Below are positions 32,954-42,239 of a stretch of 42,239 nucleotides of DNA, piece by piece. A program made the translations under genes and the position numbers. This DNA comes from Fragilaria radians. Taxonomy: Eukaryota; Bacillariophyta; Fragilariophyceae; Fragilariales; Fragilariaceae. Within the stretch, counting starts at the first letter, position 1; every line of letters begins with the position of its first letter. The DNA lies in assembly GCA_900642245.1 (NCBI GenBank), contig CAAAJI010000101.1, positions 117,642 to 159,880 of the forward strand, in the 5' to 3' direction. The notes under the pieces were generated by a model that was given only the letters and a program-made list of their open reading frames with translations, was not told the origin of the DNA and made no database searches.

Positions 32954-33299
32954 TGCCTTAACCTGTAGGATTAAAGGAGAAAGTAAAAAGAGTTACAAAA
33001 ACACGATAAAGCAGAAATTATGAGAATTAGTAATTATTCTAGATTCTTAGAATAAAGAAGATTCTTACTGGAAGAATCTTACTGCTTTTTCCAACAAGAA
33101 TCCATTACTGTTCCTTTTTTAAAAAGGAGAACTCATAACGGTTGTCTTCCTTATATATTAAAGAGGAACTTACAATTAGGAGTCTCTCTTTAAAAACATA
33201 GTTTCTGAATAAGAAACATATCATATTGATGCTTTATATTTAAACATCTATAAGGTAGAAACCTGAGTATTATGCCTGTGCAGGATTTACCTCACGACA
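32954..33299 (-). repeat. Gypsy LTR (5' LTR of minus-strand element)
   Basis: 346 bp matching 22619-22966 and adjacent to GATGC 33300-33304. Differences from the other LTR cluster at about 33068-33120 and 33198-33232 in this copy. Confidence 0.93.
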
Positions 33300-33304
33300 G
33301 ATGC
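33300..33304. repeat. Target-site duplication GATGC (right)
   Basis: Identical to 22614-22618. The following AAACACAGAATCAAC continues unit B sequence from 7173. Confidence 0.95.
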
Positions 33305-34210
33305 AAACACAGAATCAACTAATTGATTGATTCAAAACGTTCGAGATGAACGCAGAAATAAAAGAATATTGCAATCTTCTCATTGCTCTATCTTCCCCAA
33401 CACTTACCAATACATTGGTTTTTTTATCCTGCATGTTACTTCCATTGAAGTATGGCTCACTTTCTTATGCAATTCCTCAAAAGACAAATTCATAGGACCT
33501 CCATCTTCCGCGTACCTCAAACTTCATCAAAACACTTGATGTTCATCCCAACAATCTTCCCTTTGGCTTAGCAACTGAAAATGGATAGGGAATAACCAGG
33601 TCATCCTTGGTTTTTCACAGATTGTTCTTTGCTTGATTCAATCTGCTCATCTGTCTGAATGTTATCCCATAATGTTTTGGTGTATATCGAGATAACCTCT
33701 TGCTTTTTCTAATCTAACCTAATGCAGACCGGTATTTTTCCATCAAATGTCCGGATGCCTCCAGGATTCATTCAAATAATCAAGTCGCTCATCGTGTTAG
33801 CTACTATTATTTCACTGAAAGCAATCCCAATCAATCTGGTATCTTTGAAGCTACTTGCAAATATGCTAGAATTGAAGACGACAAGTTTATTCTTTACAAC
33901 ATAAACTGCAAAGTATAGGTTTGATCCATGAAAACCTAATGCCAACTATATGACTTCTAAACTGCTACACTGATTTAGGCTTCCAGCATAGAACCTTTCC
34001 TCAAAGGCGATAAAGTGTGCTCAAGGTAAGATGGCATGACAGACTCAGATTATTGCCTCACAACCTCGAAGCAAATTTTTGCAAGAATTATCCTCTCCAA
34101 GAAGGAAACGTTTTTCATACCGAATCATTTTCAAGAGAATTGCTGGTCCTAATCAATGCAGATCAAACTGTAGCCGTGAAGTTCCAAAACATAAGATAAT
34201 ATCTCCCTAG
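33305..34210. other. Duplicated spacer downstream of receptor copy 3
   Basis: Collinear with 7173-8120. It carries the same minus-strand decayed coding look (KNKLVVFNSSIFASSFKDTR at about 33900-33840; IRTFDGKIPVCI at about 33760-33725). It has only one copy of the 42-bp unit that is doubled in unit B. No intact gene. Confidence 0.4.
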
Positions 34211-37200
34211 TTATGGACTCTTAGGTTGACTCGAGCAGGAAAAATCGTCCACATTCTCAACACTGACATCAGAAGTAAATTCAATCATACTGGAAAACAC
34301 TTGCTCTCGTCTTGTGGAATCGCACTCTTTAAACGCCGTAGAAAAAGTTAAGCCATCAGCAACATTTCTCTGACTTTCTGTGTCGACAGTCTCCTCGCTG
34401 ATCTCGGACGTAAATTCTATTACACTCGAAAACACTTGATCGCGTTTGGTTACCATCTCGGTAACAAACACTGATTCTAGATTTTTGTTATCATGCTTCG
34501 AGGCCAACCTATCTAACTCAGGCGAATCGTCACTTACTTCAGAATCAGACTCCATTACGCTCGAGAGCAATTGCTCTCTTTTCCTTGTCGACATGGCTGT
34601 TTCTCTATCTTCCAAATTTAAATCATGCCTCTTCTGTGAAGAGGCATCGATTGTGGGAATCTCTGTGGAAATACCCATATCCATAGCATTGTGATTAATC
34701 TGCATCTCGCGAAAATGCATCGGAATTTCATCAATCTCTTCCAAACCAATAAGATAGTCTGAAACAGCTTTGAAATTTGAAACCTTTCGAATTCTTCCGT
34801 CCTTCCGTTCCTTTCCAAATTCTTCAAGACTTTGCATCTCTATACCTTGATCTATCTCTAATTCTAGACATTTAAAAGATTTGAACGAATCACCATCACT
34901 TTCCTTGGTTCTTATTTCCACTTCTTGAATGAGCGAACCTTTATCCTCCTCCTCATACAACATATCAATTGGCTGAACACTTGAATGAGCAACGTTTTCC
35001 TGTCTACGGGAAGGTTGATCTTGGCTGAAATTATCAAGCTTTTCATCTCTATCATTGATATTGGCGTCACGACGTAACCATGCTAAAAGCCTCTTCATTT
35101 GTTGATAAGCTTTCCTCTTCGACTCCTTAACCCGCTCTGACATCCCTTTCTTTACATTTGACACAAGCACTGATATTCTTGTACGAAAGAAAACAAGAAA
35201 ATTGAAAAAACCTTGCATTGGAGTCAAAAACGACAGAAGAACAAATAATGGATAGGAATCCGCTTCGTACCCATCGATCGCAAATACAAACGCAAAGATT
35301 GTGTAGGATGCTAGAAATGCTACTACATACCAAACTGACTGCCAAAAGACGTTTCTTTCTAACCTTGAAAGGACCGATGCCTGAGGTCTTTCGAGTCTCT
35401 TACTAAAATATCTTCTGAGACCTCGAAAAACACTGAAATATCTCGTGGATGCGTCTTCAGACTCGGCATTTAATCCTCGATTTGAGTTAAGGTTGGCCCT
35501 TGCTGAGAGACTCCAGCGATTTCCTGCCTTTCGTTGCATTCGCACTTTCCAATAAATGTACATTGTATTGAGTGGAACGTAAAAGAAACATGGCCCATAA
35601 GGTGCATAGAATAGATACATTAACTTTATCCATCCTCCTTTGTCCCTATGGGAACCTACCATACAGCCCAAGGGAGTGAATGTAACAAAAGGTATAGCCG
35701 CAAATGCCACACATATACCAATGCAAGCAGGGAGATAAACTAGAAGTATGTGATAACGCATTGTAAATTGCCTGTCGCGAAATCCATCCAAAACAGAGAG
35801 CTTGTAAAAGTATGACAAAGAGGCGTTGAAAAGGATCGAAGTAAATCCCAAGTGCAGCACAAATCCTTGGACCTTACACGTCACCTCATTACCATAGGAA
35901 CCATAATACCTAAGGGCATACGCTTTCTCGGTGAAGACTGCACGATCTAGATTGTATAACACTTTAAAATCATAACTTGTTGGTAGAGGTCCAAGCCCCC
36001 AGGCTATTGATGATAGAATATCTGCCAAGCTGAGCATGAAAACGATCCGATAGTATATTTTTGACTTGTCGCTAGACTTTCGTCTCAACACTTGAAAAAT
36101 GATGGCAAGAGAACCGCAAATAGACATCATGGCTGTGATTCTTTGTATCCATACCACTGCAATCTGCTTTGATAGCGTATCAGCTCCCCAGTACACAAAT
36201 AGACCATCATTGCAACCACAGAAAAATCCAACAGATTTCATGTATCTGCAATCAAAAGTTATGAATCTATGTTCGTACAGAGTTTTGTCTCCGTCTTGCA
36301 GAAATGGAGCCGCAAGCTCTGCAAATCGGCAGGTTGCTTGGTCGAATCCTGGAAGAATGATGGCCTTATCTTGATAATCACGGGTATCCAGCGGATGGGA
36401 ACAAATATTGCAAAAAGATGTCTGTTTGGGACTTTCGCAACCGCATTCCGTACCAAGACCTTGCAATGCAGCACAATTTGCTGCTAACAATGGAAGTTCT
36501 TCCCGACTGGGTATTCCATATGCCAGATCAGCTAAGACTTGACATGATATCGATAATCCAGGAAATAAAGGGGAAGTCAACGAAGGATCTAGTGTTTTAT
36601 CCGGAAAGGGCACTTCATTCGATTGGCTTGTTCCACAAATAGCGCATGGACGCTGATACCTCGTTGCACATCCGCAATGCGTGTACAATTGTCGGGCGAT
36701 GGGACAGATAAGGCTAGTATTCGAATATAGCGTTTCAGTTGCCATGGAAAGTTGTCCGCAAGTTCGCAACGGAAAGCCTTCGATTTGGATTTCTTTCTCT
36801 GCTATAGGACTGTCTCCGAGAGCACACAAGCGACAAACAAATGCTTCTTCGACTTCGATTGGCTTAGATCCTTTTTCCGCACCACATCCACAGTACTCAC
36901 TGATCAGCTGTTGACTAGTCTGACAAAATCCATCGTTATAGGAATATGTCTGTAAGCCAGCCTCAATCAACTCACAAGTTGGACTTATACCACCGAACAT
37001 TTCGGAGAGAAAAGGAAGATCTCGCTGTCCATAAACAGCTTTTGATTTATCAGGACAAAGATAACATGCATCTTTCCTTGTAAAGCATCCACAAAGACTG
37101 CTAATTGTATGAATAATGTTACACTCGGAGGAATTATGGGAAAGTAGCGGTGCAAATTGAGACAGAGTCAAACAATCGTCTACAAAATCAAAGCCTGGAA

Positions 37201-37351
37201 TTCGAAGTTTTGTATTGGGAAGGGTTATTGCCTCTCCCTTTGGACACACCGTGCAGGCGGATAATGCCAAGTTTCGAGTGGAAATCATTGACTTGAAATG
37301 AGGCTGTCCCAACGGGAGGTATTGTATAAACTCTCCAAATGTCACTGCATT
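34211..37351 (-). CDS. 7TM receptor-like protein with five six-cysteine modules, copy 3 (intact main exon)
   Basis: Open from 37351 to the TAA at 34211. Numbering residue 1 at the GTG of 37345-37343, the ectodomain has five modules C-x2-C...C...C...C-x-C: Cys 31/34/58/75/85/87, 94/97/124/141/152/154, 171/174/196/214/224/226, 234/237/268/291/301/303 and 312/315/339/366/376/378. Seven hydrophobic segments lie near 395-420, 431-452, 490-513, 531-556, 572-597, 671-691 and 698-722. TCKVQG opens segment 3, a Cys sits in the following outer loop (GCMVG), and segment 7 ends PMQGFFNFLVFFRTR, as in cAMP-receptor-like GPCRs. The ~320-residue tail is polar, with three repeats such as RREQVFSSMIEFTSD. There is no ATG at the 5' end; TTGTAG/AATGCAG at 37357-37345 looks like a splice acceptor, so a first exon is missing. 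Ligand unknown. Confidence 0.85.
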   Translation of the reverse strand, partial: NAVTFGEFIQYLPLGQPHFKSMISTRNLALSACTVCPKGEAITLPNTKLRIPGFDFVDDCLTLSQFAPLLSHNSSECNIIHTISSLCGCFTRKDACYLCPDKSKAVYGQRDLPFLSEMFGGISPTCELIEAGLQTYSYNDGFCQTSQQLISEYCGCGAEKGSKPIEVEEAFVCRLCALGDSPIAEKEIQIEGFPLRTCGQLSMATETLYSNTSLICPIARQLYTHCGCATRYQRPCAICGTSQSNEVPFPDKTLDPSLTSPLFPGLSISCQVLADLAYGIPSREELPLLAANCAALQGLGTECGCESPKQTSFCNICSHPLDTRDYQDKAIILPGFDQATCRFAELAAPFLQDGDKTLYEHRFITFDCRYMKSVGFFCGCNDGLFVYWGADTLSKQIAVVWIQRITAMMSICGSLAIIFQVLRRKSSDKSKIYYRIVFMLSLADILSSIAWGLGPLPTSYDFKVLYNLDRAVFTEKAYALRYYGSYGNEVTCKVQGFVLHLGFTSILFNASLSYFYKLSVLDGFRDRQFTMRYHILLVYLPACIGICVAFAAIPFVTFTPLGCMVGSHRDKGGWIKLMYLFYAPYGPCFFYVPLNTMYIYWKVRMQRKAGNRWSLSARANLNSNRGLNAESEDASTRYFSVFRGLRRYFSKRLERPQASVLSRLERNVFWQSVWYVVAFLASYTIFAFVFAIDGYEADSYPLFVLLSFLTPMQGFFNFLVFFRTRISVLVSNVKKGMSERVKESKRKAYQQMKRLLAWLRRDANINDRDEKLDNFSQDQPSRRQENVAHSSVQPIDMLYEEEDKGSLIQEVEIRTKESDGDSFKSFKCLELEIDQGIEMQSLEEFGKERKDGRIRKVSNFKAVSDYLIGLEEIDEIPMHFREMQINHNAMDMGISTEIPTIDASSQKRHDLNLEDRETAMSTRKREQLLSSVMESDSEVSDDSPELDRLASKHDNKNLESVFVTEMVTKRDQVFSSVIEFTSEISEETVDTESQRNVADGLTFSTAFKECDSTRREQVFSSMIEFTSDVSVENVDDFSCSSQPKSP

Positions 37352-39109
37352 CTACAATAAGGAAAACGAAATCTTATTTACTTAATAAAATTTTGGAAAT
37401 GAAAAGCATAAATTTATCCGAAAGCGTCTTGAAAGTTATCAAAAATGTTAGTTAGTTCAAAGCAAAAATCGGAATACGGATAAATTCACAGAACAATTAG
37501 GATAACCATTGGTAGGAAGGATTAACTGAAGAAATATTTCTAGAATTAGGACTTAGGGGGTAATTTTATTTTTCATTGTCACTGACAGAAAATTCTTACT
37601 CTACTGTATTTTTTCCATTTGGTCCATCAAAAATGTCAAATTGATTTTGTACGCTAATTGTGCTTCATCATAGGAAATGTAACTGCCCTTTATCTCAATC
37701 TTTTTTCGGAAATTGTGTTACTGATTCATAAGAGCATTAACTTCTTGAATTGATCTTCTTGATCAAGGAGTAGATGCTCTGTAGACAGTTCCTTTTAAAT
37801 CACCCAATTGTGCCATGTTCAGACTCCGTAGATTATGTGGTTTTAAACGTATTTGTTTCATAATTCCTTCTATCACGTTCAATCATAATGTTATGAATTC
37901 TAACAACAACATGATTTTACAAAATGCAAACACTCCTAAGAATTTCACTATACACATCAAAATTATAATCTTTTATTTCTTGCATTCTGAACCAAAACAA
38001 TTGTCTCTTTGTTTCGAATTTCATATGACACACCAAATTTTGCCGCCAAAGATTTCCTGTTACACGGCTTTTTTTCTCAACAAATGAGTTATCTAACTTT
38101 GAACAAAAATGGCTTGCACAACTCAATCAAGCTGATGAGAACCACACCAAATTTGCTTAAAGCCATCCAAGCACACTTGGTCGAAACGCGTAACAGCACC
38201 TTGATGCTGTCCATGCACATTTGATTCTTTGTCCATTGACACACTAATTTTTTCTTCTTAATTTGAAAAATGTACATCAAGGAAGTTACTGATGACTTAG
38301 GACAGATTTTCTCCAGTATGGGTTTTGTACGTGGGTAAAGCAAGGAGATGAACATTGAACAGCTGAAAAGGTAATACGAAACGCAATTGAACATGCGAAT
38401 AAGGAGCTGACTCGTAACTTGTTGTATGTATTGCTATTGAAAAGTCACGTTCATCCTTGAGTGCTGCGCAAAGCAATTTAAAATTTAAAGCACATGGGTG
38501 TGAAACTTCTTGAATCCCTTTTCCAACACCAATGCTCACATGCCTTAAATTTCTTTTCTATGCCGCAATAAATTTGTGAATTGGCAGAAAGCAGTACCAA
38601 CTGAAATGCTGTAAGAAATCATTTCAAATTGAACGTTGTTGGACCATGATGCTTCGTAATGCTGAGCTACTAACGTAAAATATCCTTGGCGCTTCCTGTT
38701 ACAATATAGTCTTTACTATCTTCTTGATCATAATCCAATAGCAGTTGATAAATGCAAAAACAGGCAGCTCTATAGCTGTCGTCCTGGTCTGATCATTACG
38801 TATCCTCGACGCAAGAGATCATTCATCTTCCACATCCTGAGAATCTTCTCAACTAAGTTTATCATCAAATCACTTTTGTTGTTCATAATCATGTTACTTC
38901 ATGATATCTAAATGCCAAGGCTGTTGGGAAAACTTGATGTGGTTAGTCTTTTTGCTCACTTCCTTCACCATTGCTCTAAGCTGCTCTAAGAAATTATACA
39001 AATTGTAAATTATGATCTAAAAAGTTACTTTTATCCTAGATCTCTTGTGAATTAACTGCAACGTGTTTACTTGACCACGTAGTCTCTTAAGCTTACTTGT
39101 TAGCTTCAA
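37352..39109. other. Spacer upstream of receptor copy 3, no gene recognised
   Basis: AT-rich. The missing first exon of copy 3 should lie here on the minus strand, but no ATG with a hydrophobic signal followed by a clear GT donor was found. Minus frames at 38089-38539 (up to 101 codons) have no recognised family; they are too short and composition-like to call genes. Confidence 0.4.
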
Positions 39110-39567
39110 CACTTAACATTTAGACTTTGTGAACTTAGATTCACAACTTAGACTCATCAATCATGAATCTTGGTAGATTCCTATTTGTTAGTGAGGAATC
39201 TGTAATAGTTATTCCTACCGTATTGATATGATATGACGGTCCTGAAAAGATATTAAATAATCTTCTTCATTTATAAGCAATATTAAGCATCACTAAATTC
39301 ATAGTAAGACTATGCCTTAATTGAATTTGTGGAAGGTATAGAAAGAATGGTTACCTATGTGACCTATTCTAGTTTTAGATGAGTAAATACAAGAATATTA
39401 ATTCTACTATTATTTGCTATGTACTAACGATAACTTTGGACGTCTCCAGTATCGGTACATACACATATCTCTTAGCCTTATTAATTTAATATGGTATTAT
39501 TAGACTGTATTGCTTACAACCTATAGTGTTAGGTATTATCTTAATGAACTTAACTCAAGGTATGTCA
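39110..39567 (+). repeat. Solo LTR of the decayed copia family
   Basis: It aligns over its length with 5155-5601 and its 3' part with 21327-21486 (shared GATTCACAACTTAGA, GACGTCTCCAGTATCGGTAC, AAGGTATGTCA). No Gag or pol follows, so it appears to be a solo LTR or the edge of a deleted element. The exact ends are uncertain; a TG at 39098 might be the true start. Confidence 0.65.
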
Positions 39568-41553
39568 ACCACCATCTCTGCCAAATTCAGAAAAATGACA
39601 CTTAATAGATACAAAATCGAACGTCAAGGGGTCACTAGCTGTGATTTGTTGCCAAAAAGGGACAAACATTCAAGCTTCAGCCCACATTGACGTTGTTTGG
39701 GAGTTCTAGGCTCCATTCTGAAAAGTTGGTGAATGAATGAGGAGAATTCCCTTCAAATAAGCTCTACTTGCTGAAATGTATAGGGATAGTTGTAGGTTGT
39801 GGTCTAAGGTTGATTTATTCCTTCTTCGGGTGGCATTATTTTACCTTCAAAACACATTCCTATAGGTTCCAATAGTAGCGACTTGAGAATATGAAAAGAG
39901 CAAGGAGGAGGATGAACTCAGGAAGAGGGAAGGGGACTGAAGTACAATTGAAATAGATTATTCAGGAAACCCACTATTTGAAACGAAAGGATTTATGCGA
40001 TCCTTGTTGCAAAGGAGAACTGAGAAATGACTCAAGCTTAAAGAGCATGTAATCAAACCTGGAGATGTGACGTATTCCAAAATTCAATGGAGCACTTTGT
40101 TGTTTTGTAAAATGTAGAACCGTCATAAGCAGTTGGATGAACTTGTTAAGACTTAATTCTATGGGAGTTGCAAATGAGGCTCCATATCAAGTACATGTAT
40201 ATCTGAAACTAGGCTAGTGGCTAAGAGAAAACGATTTAAAAAAAATGAATTTCTCAATGATTCCTGATCAGGATTCTGATAGCCATTCAAGTTGGGGGGA
40301 AATTGTGCATGTGCAGGTCTATATAAGTTGTGGAGTGAAAAATCAAAGTCCCATCCTGACGCAAGACCCTGGTGTATGGTTGTGTCTAACAAATGGAAGT
40401 ATCCAAAGATTGCTGTTGCTAGACAAAGTTTTGGAGTTATCGGTGCGTTATGCTGCATTCGTTAATCAAGTTCTCCCGATAAACAACTTAAAGCAGGTAA
40501 CCTGACAATGGACCACATCAAATTTTTCTTTGTGCAGTGTCGAATCCTAACGAAGTATTTATTTCACTTCACAAAATAGTTGTAGCTATGGTTGTCCGGA
40601 TCTAGATTGACTTTTTGCATCTCTAATCATCCTAGGACATCTTTTGCGTTTGAAGCACATATACATGCATCAACAATGTATTCTGATTGTAGACCTATCA
40701 AAGATGCGCGACTTGTCATAGTAGCTTGGAGACAGATATTTGTACAAATCTTACATGAATAGACTTGGCTGGATATCTATACCCTATTTTTCAAGTCATC
40801 TGAAACTTGTAAAACATTAGATGTACCAATGATATAGCTAACGGTATAGTTAAATAAGAAGAGCTCTGAGACTATCGTAGATATGCCTTTTATGGTCTCT
40901 AACCAGCGGTGTTACGACTGTGATGTGGACAACTACGCTGCCGATTGACAGATTAAACGGCTATTTACAAGTTCAAAGCATCAAACATTATTTCTGAAAT
41001 TAAGAAAGAGGCCGCTCACAGAATGAAGCCATAACAATTTTTGAAGAAGTAGGTGCAACTTATAAGCAGATGAGTCACAACAAAATATTAAACGACGAAA
41101 AGGGTAGAATGCCACTTCCTTCCCATACAAAAAAATAATTTCATCAGTGGTTGTGAAGATGAGGAGGAATACTTTCGTATTTCCCGTGCTGCTATTATAT
41201 ACTCATTCCAGTCGTGGATGATTGAGGCATTACCAGAAACGTCATCCAACAATCAGCCACATGAATGGCAATTTTAGATTTCCCTTATTGCCAATGATCC
41301 AAATATGTTGAAATGTCGTCTATAAAGTCAAGAACGACTACAAAGACGGTAGCAGCTTCAAAAGAGATTCAAATCAAAGTTGTAATGACTAAAAAATATT
41401 CCATTTAAACTATCGCTAATACATAGTAGTTCTCATCACTGTTCTCACATAATAAATAAATAGTATCCCTAATGGATAACCATAAACAATCACAAATATA
41501 ACTGAACGTAAGGGATAACTCCAAATTCCAATACCCTTCCTATACCGAAACGT
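39568..41553. other. Spacer, possible weak retrotransposon remnants
   Basis: Mostly without coding signal. A plus frame at 40245-40505 ends with RLLLLDKVLELSVRYAAFVN followed by QVLPINNL. This resembles the copia integrase block LL...WAEAV.YA.Y..NRLP, but there is no other support. 41400-41553 should hold the 3' end or LTR of the minus-strand copia that follows; no pair is visible. Confidence 0.3.
40245..40505 (+). pseudogene. Possible copia integrase remnant
   Basis: 86 codons from ATG 40245. Only the last third (LLLLDKVLELSVRYAAFVNQ, VLPINNL) resembles an integrase block of copia elements; the rest is unrecognised. It may be chance similarity. Confidence 0.25.
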
Positions 41554-42239
41554 TCAGCCATTGTACTGGCCAGTAGTGTCTTCCAAAAAATTCCTTACGT
41601 GTTTCTCATAAATCTCTTGCGTAACGTTCTTCGTAAAAATATCGGAATCATTTTCCATGGACTTGACAAATTCGATTTTGATGATTCCATCTTCCACATT
41701 CTCACGGATGTAGTGATACCTAGTATCTACATGACAAGTTCTCACGCCAGATGAGGAATTTTGCGCCATAAACATCGCACCAATATTGTCGGTCTTCACA
41801 ATAATTGGAAGTTCAATATCAATTCCAATCCCTTGCAGTAAATAATAGATGAATTTGATTTCTTTTACTGCCTCTGATATGGCAACATATTCAGCCTCAC
41901 TACTTGAAAGAGTCACTCCTCTTTGAGCCTTTGATCTCCAGCAAACAGGAACATTCATCAAGTAGACGATGAAACCGGTCACACTGATTCTAGTCTCAGA
42001 ATCTCCCGCCCAATCACTGTCACAAAATATGCGGAGACTCCAATTTTTGAGTTTTGATTCGGGTTGAACTCTGAGACCGAAAGTTTTGGTGTCAATGACA
42101 AATTTAATCACCCGCAACATCTCAAGATAAGTGCCTATTGTGGCTTTGTCCATACATTTAGACAATTCTCTAACCACATTGCACAAATCAGGTCGAGAAT
42201 ATTTTGTGAGATAGAGAAGCATTCCTACTCCAGAACGAT
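41554..42239 (-). CDS. Copia pol C-terminus: end of reverse transcriptase and RNase H (5' part beyond window)
   Basis: Open from the right edge to the TAA at 41554-41556, about 227 codons visible. It begins RSGVGMLLYLTKYSRPDLCN, then VRELSKCMDK, the usual end of copia RT. RNase H follows: RIFCDSDWAGDSETRISVTG with catalytic Asp, VCWRSKAQRGVTLSSSEAEY with catalytic Glu, IIVKTDNIGAMFMAQN with the third Asp, and HVDTRYHYIRENVEDGIIKI. It ends in DIFTKNVTQEIYEKHVRNFL, as in complete elements. No internal stop, so this is the least decayed pol in the window and could belong to a recently active element. It is of a different copia lineage from the CoDi-like ones here (DSDWAG and SSSEAEY motifs). Confidence 0.85.
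   Translation of the reverse strand, partial: RSGVGMLLYLTKYSRPDLCNVVRELSKCMDKATIGTYLEMLRVIKFVIDTKTFGLRVQPESKLKNWSLRIFCDSDWAGDSETRISVTGFIVYLMNVPVCWRSKAQRGVTLSSSEAEYVAISEAVKEIKFIYYLLQGIGIDIELPIIVKTDNIGAMFMAQNSSSGVRTCHVDTRYHYIRENVEDGIIKIEFVKSMENDSDIFTKNVTQEIYEKHVRNFLEDTTGQYNG

Larger units (their letters stand above)
22619..33299 (-). mobile_element. Ty3/gypsy LTR retrotransposon, minus strand, split by a nested copia
   Basis: Two LTRs (22619-22966 and 32954-33299) in direct orientation, flanked by perfect GATGC duplications. On the minus strand the order is 5' LTR, Gag (interrupted at 26885-32688), protease, RT, RNase H, integrase, 3' LTR, which is the Ty3/gypsy order. Without the nested element it would be about 4.9 kb. 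Pol has several frameshifts and stops plus a 20-N gap, so it is not autonomous. The sequence after the 5' LTR on the minus strand is TAGTGTATACACTTTC; no tRNA match for a primer-binding site was recognised. Confidence 0.93.
21327..37351. repeat. Segmental duplication, unit C (interrupted by gypsy insertion 22619-33299)
   Basis: 21327-22618 joined to 33300-37351 aligns with 5442-11232. Removing the element and one GATGC restores the order seen in unit B. Receptor copy 3 differs from copies 1 and 2 much more than those two differ from each other. Confidence 0.88.

Overview
This window looks like repeat-rich nuclear DNA of a eukaryotic alga, most likely a pennate diatom. It is AT-rich and gene-poor. 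Its retrotransposon proteins resemble the diatom Ty1/copia (CoDi-type) and Ty3/gypsy families, and its only cellular genes encode a large seven-transmembrane (7TM) receptor with an apparent 5' intron. The species cannot be named from the sequence. No bacterial operons, tRNA, rRNA or CRISPR arrays were seen.

Three copies of one receptor gene lie on the minus strand. Copy 1 (1-2461) runs off the left edge and is open throughout. Copy 2 (8121-11232) is broken by one extra base between ectodomain and membrane domain. Copy 3 (34211-37351) is intact over 1,046 codons. Each has an ectodomain of five repeated six-cysteine modules, a 7TM core like a G-protein-coupled receptor, and (complete in copies 2 and 3) a long polar tail with a repeated motif. 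The open frame starts directly after a splice-acceptor-like sequence, so an upstream exon with start and signal peptide is expected but was not found.

Around these genes is a layered retrotransposon graveyard. 3422-4810 and 5155-7167 are decayed copia elements. 12900-15343 is a copia pol fragment, and 15541-16520 a decayed gag. 16860-21325 is an in-frame gypsy/copia chimera on the minus strand. 21327-22618 is a second copy of the 5155-7167 relict. 22619-33299 is a minus-strand gypsy element with both LTRs and a perfect target-site duplication (GATGC); it is split by a plus-strand copia element (26885-32688) with its own LTRs. 39110-39567 is a solo LTR, and 41554-42239 is the end of another copia pol entering from the right.

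The layers can be ordered. An old copia relict, a 0.95-kb spacer and the receptor gene were duplicated as one block (5442-11232 versus 21327-22618 plus 33300-37351). The gypsy element then landed in the second block, and the matching empty site survives at 7168-7172 in the first. The copia then landed inside the gypsy gag. Copies 1 and 2 of the receptor are about 98% identical and come from a more recent duplication.
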